From Telopea speciosissima (taxonomy: Eukaryota > Streptophyta > Magnoliopsida > Proteales > Proteaceae), in the NCBI RefSeq assembly GCF_018873765.1, contig NC_057924.1, positions 14,285,001 to 14,349,000 on the forward strand: DNA of 64,000 nt, given 5' to 3'. Below the pieces are notes generated by a model that worked only from the letters and a program-made list of their open reading frames with translations, was not told the DNA's origin and did no database searches. Both the position numbers and the translations under genes were made by a program. Numbering within the stretch: position 1 is the first letter of the stretch; each line of letters starts with the position of its first letter. Of this stretch, positions 58,843-64,000 are shown piece by piece.

Positions 58843-58913
58843 GTACTAGTGGTCTAGTGGTAGAATAGTACCCTGCCACGGTACAGACCCGGGTTCGATT
58901 CCCGGCTGGTGCA
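58843..58913 (+). tRNA. tRNA-Gly (GCC)
   Basis: The 71-nt cloverleaf has A box TGGTCTAGTGG, anticodon loop CTGCCAC with GCC at 58875-58877, and B box GGTTCGATTCC. The 5' acceptor strand is GTACTAG against 3' CTGGTGC, giving two G-U pairs where plant tRNA-Gly(GCC) normally has GCACCAG. The gene still folds. No T run separates it from the next tRNA. Confidence 0.92.
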
Positions 58914-58919
58914 AGTTCT

Positions 58920-58924
58920 GCGGG

Positions 58925-58967
<43 letters not shown>

Positions 58968-58992
58968 GCGTGTTCGATCCACGCTCACCGCA
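58920..58992 (+). tRNA. tRNA-Phe (GAA)
   Basis: The 73-nt cloverleaf has acceptor GCGGGGA...TCACCGC A (mostly paired), D arm TAGCTCAGTTGGGAGAGC, anticodon GAA at 58953-58955, and B box GTTCGATCC. It is a nuclear-type plant tRNA-Phe. A TTTTC and TTTTT terminator follows from 58995. Confidence 0.95.
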
Positions 58993-59207
58993 CATTTTCT
59001 TTTTATATATTTAATAAGTCTACTCATTTTTAACGTGTGCATTGTTTCTCTTTTTATATTATTAACTCATATTGGTGTGTGTACTCACCAAACGTATTCC
59101 CTAGGATTTTGTTTTTTTGGTAAGACACCTATGCTTCTTTCATCCCATAGCTTAACGGAACTATTTTGATTTTGATGCAACTAACCCTATCTAGTATATC
59201 TAAAGGC

Positions 59208-60262
<1,055 letters not shown>

Positions 60263-60437
60263 GAAATGCCTCAATTGTTACTAATCTGTCTTCGAAAAAT
60301 AGAAAACAAGCACCAATCATATGTATTCATTAATTTATGCATAAACTCATAGGTGTATCCAATTCTCTATACAAAAAACAATGATTCAAGAGACAACAAT
60401 CATGTTAACATACTTAACATGGAATGAATTAACTAAT

Positions 60438-60527
60438 GGGGGAAACTTTTCTAACTCTTTGTGAGAGGAGACACGACCGTGCATGCTTACATGGCCATGT
60501 ATGAAAACTTCTCCCATAACTTTCCCC
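60438..60527. mobile_element. Mutator-type MITE, family B copy 2
   Basis: The 90-bp element starts GGGGGAAACTTTTCTAACTC and ends CTTTCCCC. A perfect 9-bp target duplication TTAACTAAT lies at 60429-60437 and 60528-60536. It shares AACTCTTTGTGAGAGG and CCGTGCAWGCTTACA-type blocks with 961-1117. Confidence 0.85.
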
Positions 60528-60536
60528 TTAACTAAT

Positions 60537-62270
60537 TCTCAAGATTTCTAAATTTCTACTCAATCTTTAATGTTAGAGAAGTCAAAAAACAGCTCAAGTG
60601 GCTTTTGGGCTTTGATCCTAATCAATCATCTGATTCTGGGCCAACACAGACCAGGTTCATTATGCAAACATGTATTGGTATCTTGGTCTCTTTGAATTTG
60701 ACAGCTTAGGGATTGTTGACTCAGGTTCACATCATTCAAGGTATCCAAAAAAAAACAAAAAAAAAAAAAACATTTAAAATAAAAAGTTTTGTTTTTTACT
60801 TGGACCTAATAATGTTTACCAAACAATCTGAAATTGGACATAAAAATGTTTATCAAAGAATCTGAAACAACATTCAGGTTTTTATACAGCCTGATAAAGC
60901 ATTTAAAGGATATTGAAAAAGTTAATATATTTAGGGAAAATTACAAGATTAGCAACAATTGGGTTTCACATTACAAAAGTAACCGGTCAAACTTTCCTTT
61001 AACCATATTAACCATTATAAAGATCGACATTACAAAACTAACCAAAATAGCGTTTTCCTTTCACTTCACTGTGGTTGATGACATTTTTACCCTCATTTTT
61101 TTCTTCCCTTTCTTTGCAATCGTTACCTTTACCTCCTAATTGAACACCAACGTTAAATTTTCCGACTCATCGTTGCAAATCCTCGATGATAGGAAACCCA
61201 GGAAACCCAACAACCATGATATTCAGAAACCGTTTAGCTTCAGCCCACCAACAACGTTCATAAAGGATTTCTCTTTGGCGAGAGAGAGAGAGAGAGAGAG
61301 AGAGAAAAGAACAGAGGAAAGAGAATTGATCTAAGTCATCTCTAACCCTAGGGAAGTCATAGAAGTCAAAATAGTTCTTTTCACAAGGTCCTACTAAACC
61401 AGTAGGTTCTAGCATTAAATGTAAGGGTATTTATATAATATTCTTTTATATGTTCTAATATAATCCTACTTGTATTAATACTCAGGCTATGAGGGACAAT
61501 CTAATAATTAACCCATATGACCTAAACCCTAGTTTTCCTATAAATACCAGCTGAAGGCAGCAGTCTAGGTATTCCAAACTAGATATTCAGGGTGTAATAC
61601 TTTAAGCAATCTTGTGCTTAAACCCTAAACCCTGACGTTAAATATTGTGACAACCAAATTACTAATCCACGACGTCTCTCTTTGACGACATTTGCTTCCC
61701 TTCTTACGATAAATGCTTAACATTTCCCTTTCAATCCATTTGCCCAAGTCACTAAAGCTATCTCTTTTCTGCATCCGTCATCGGAGTTTCGATCTCTTCA
61801 GAACTTTTCCGCTAGCTAGAAAGTAGAAAATTGATTTCTGTTTAGTTTTTCCGGCTATTCGAATGCAAAGCAACAGATTGAGTAGGGACGATACGTCGAT
61901 ACCAGTGAAATCGAGACAAGCGGAGTTCACGTTTAAGGGAAAATAAAAAATGAAAAGAAATTTGGATTCTAACATTAAGATCTGAGATCGCATGGTATCT
62001 CTAAATATGCCTTGATTTTAACCGTCGCCTCCTCACCTTGTCTTCTTATCTTAATATACTCAGAAAGTAATTGTAGAAGTAAAACCCATTATCAGAGAAA
62101 TGGATTATCACTTGTTTGAAAATCCTTACTTCGATTCCACCTTCTAGATGTTCAGTATCATATCACCCATAACCCAGAAACCCTATAATGTTGGAGGTGC
62201 AGGAGAAGACTTGAAGTCCGGTGTAGGACAGTGTGAGCGATGCAAACCAGTTTCAGGGGAAGGGATTGCC

Positions 62271-62308
<38 letters not shown>

Positions 62309-63499
62309 GGTGCAATTTTAGGGACAAAATTGTCCAATTCGTAGCAGGTTATGTATAAAGGTTACTGTTTTGGCTATTTTTGTAATACCAATCTTTGCTG
62401 TTGATATATTAGTTAAATGAAAGATTAGATAGATAGTTTTGTAAAGTGAAACTCAATTGTAGTTAATCTTGTAATTTTCCCATATATTAAAAGGGTGAGA
62501 CTTTTTCCGACCTGAGTGAGAAAAAGAAGGTTGTTTGATCGTGCCCCCTACGCCCAGTCACATGGGTGGCAAAATGACCATCCTACCCCTTGTATTGAAT
62601 GCTTGGCCATGTGCTCCCATTGGCCCTTGTGCTGGTACAGGGGCCACATGATCAAGCAGCATTCTCTCTCCTAAAAAAAACCCATATAAGAGGCCGAATC
62701 TTGTAAGCTTGAATCTCACATTTCGGTGGTTCGGAGGATTGCTCATCTTGCTAGGGAAGCTAAGTTATCTTGTTGTATTGAAGAAAAACGTATTAGTTGT
62801 TCTATTTTAATTTTCTATTTTTTTTCTTTTTGTTTTAAAAAAAAATCTTCTCCGAGTATGAAGATAGAATCTCTTTCACTAATGGTAATGTATCACATAA
62901 TTGGACTCTGGGTTCATCATCAATTCCCACCCTTATTGCTCATGGCCGAAATATCCTTCACTAGTCAATAGAAGGATAATGAGCGGGGAGAAATTAGAAC
63001 CCTTTTCATTTGTATCTTATAAGATAAAAAGGTGTGGATTACAAATTTTTTTTAAAGCAAAACGGTGCTTTGTGTCACCCTTAAAAAAGACTTTGCAACA
63101 GTTGAGAAAAGAGTTATACGAGAAAAGGCCTTTCTGAGCCAATGGCATACACTGTGCTTCCTCATATGCCATTTTTCATTGTTTTTTTCTCTTTCCTTCA
63201 ATAAATGAATAAATAATATTTATGTTAGATAATGGAGATTACCTGCTAACTTGCTTGTTCAAAAAACTATTTCCCCCCCCCAAAAAAAAATGGGAGAGGG
63301 TTTGCTACACGGGTAGTGTACAATTTCATGCCTTGGAGGAGGGGCATTATGGAAAAACAAAAAAAATAGAGGTGTATATGAGACATCTTATAGGGGATAG
63401 TCCTACAATAATCTGAGTCTTATGAGGGGTGCCTGGATGCAATTTTGAAATTAAATTGACATTGTACAAACATGAATGAATGTGTGCATGTGTGTGTGG
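60537..63499. other. intergenic repeats, no gene
   Basis: (GA)n runs lie at about 61280-61305 and 62275-62306. 61440-61650 looks LTR-like (CCTATAAATACC, later CTTAAACCCTAAACCC) but has no partner. About 62516-62673 is a foldback with GTTTGATCGTGCCCCC and, inverted, GCTTGATCATGTGGCCCC arms, without a clear target duplication. 62722-62800 reads like a tail of an L1 RNase H (RRIAHLAREAKLSC). No gene is supported. Confidence 0.4.
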
Positions 63500-63810
63500 A
63501 TACATGTGTATTTGACTTATTATTCTTTCCAATATTTGTTCTCAAATTTTTTTTTACATCAATTGGATTTGTGTGTGTTCTTCCAAAATTTATTCTCTTC
63601 TTTTCATCAAATTGTATTGAGGTGTCTGGTTGGAAGGGAATGAAGGAGGGACATAAAACTATAATGTTTGTATAAATAATTTCAAAACATTTCAAATCTA
63701 GTTATAAATTACTTTACAAAAATAAAATAAAGTATAGAGGAATTTTTTTTTTTGCTAGAAATGGAAAAGGCTTTACACACTACTAGTGGTCTAGTGTATA
63801 CAACAACCCT
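63500..63810. repeat. diverged direct copy of the LecRK 3' flank
   Basis: It aligns with 58103-58365 over most of its length. It differs by an insertion near 63781 reading TACTAGTGGTCTAGTG, which equals the 5' end of the tRNA-Gly gene at 58844-58859. Confidence 0.7.
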
Positions 63811-63834
63811 TTCATACGGTCTCATACCCTTTCA

Positions 63835-64000
63835 TATTTTGATGAAGTCACTTTTCGTTTTATTTCAAGGGAGGCCAATGCTTTGGCGGATACCTTGGCT
63901 AAGAGGGCACAGTCTGTGGTGGGAAGGACTATTTGGCCTACTTATGATCCCTGTTTCTCTGTGTCACGTCACATTGATGATAGGCGTGTATCCTGTTTCT
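63835..64000 (+). mobile_element. L1 LINE RNase H fragment, runs off the window
   Basis: An open frame reads DEVTFRFISREANALADTLAKRAQS, the C-terminal part of the RNase H-like domain (RVT_3) of plant L1 elements, and continues to the last base. The element may extend beyond 64000. Confidence 0.75.

Noticed and set aside
61600-61640. CCCTAAACCCTGA looks telomere-like
   Set aside because: Only one to two units, not an array.
62516-62673. Foldback with GATCGTGCCCCC arms as another TSD-bearing MITE
   Set aside because: Inverted arms are visible but no matching target duplication could be found, so it is listed only within the intergenic entry.

Overview
The window is nuclear DNA of a flowering plant, probably a dicot or other non-grass with a repeat-rich genome. 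It is AT-rich, has long introns, plant-type LTR and non-LTR retrotransposons, many short inverted-repeat transposons, and plant protein families (MGC-type CDK-like kinase, ATL RING-H2 protein, L-type lectin receptor kinase). I cannot name the species.

Layout. 1-5884 is intergenic and carries short foldback elements and a GC-rich 30-bp minisatellite. 5890-19328 is one complete Ty3/gypsy LTR retrotransposon of chromovirus (Tekay/Del-like) type, coded on the minus strand. Its two 2.8-kb LTRs, 5-bp target duplication (GAAAC), initiator-Met primer binding site and polypurine tract are all readable. gag-pol is damaged by stops and frameshifts. Between the 5' LTR and gag it carries a second gene on the opposite strand (14959-16107), which matches the 'putative plant transposon protein' family. 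19334-28440 is intergenic, with an L1-type LINE relic and more foldback elements.

29083-49964 (+) is an intact eight-exon gene for a CDK-like Ser/Thr kinase of the At1g54610/IBS1 group, 714 residues. Its introns hold an RTE LINE with target duplication, a second RTE fragment, a PIF/Harbinger-like element and several foldback elements. 53987-55591 is a Mutator-like element with TIRs of about 300 bp and a perfect 9-bp target duplication. Its cargo is an intronless ATL67-like RING-H2 gene (minus strand), so it has the structure of a Pack-MULE. It ends about 310 bp upstream of the start codon of an intact intronless L-type lectin receptor kinase (55901-57985, +). 58843-58992 holds a tRNA-Gly(GCC) and tRNA-Phe(GAA) pair separated by 6 bp. 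The rest, to 64000, is repeats, including a 126-bp pure C run that is probably an assembly artefact, a duplicated copy of the LecRK 3' flank, and an L1 RNase H fragment running off the end.

How the parts relate. The CDK-like kinase and the lectin kinase are the two clear functional host genes, one predicted to be lipid-anchored and one a plasma-membrane receptor. Most other structure comes from transposons. At least ten Mutator-type insertions show 9-11 bp target duplications, which indicates this superfamily has been very active here. Frameshifts in the gypsy element and most differences between its LTRs fall at CHG/CG trinucleotides. Some apparent decay may therefore be consensus error at methylated cytosines rather than true mutation.
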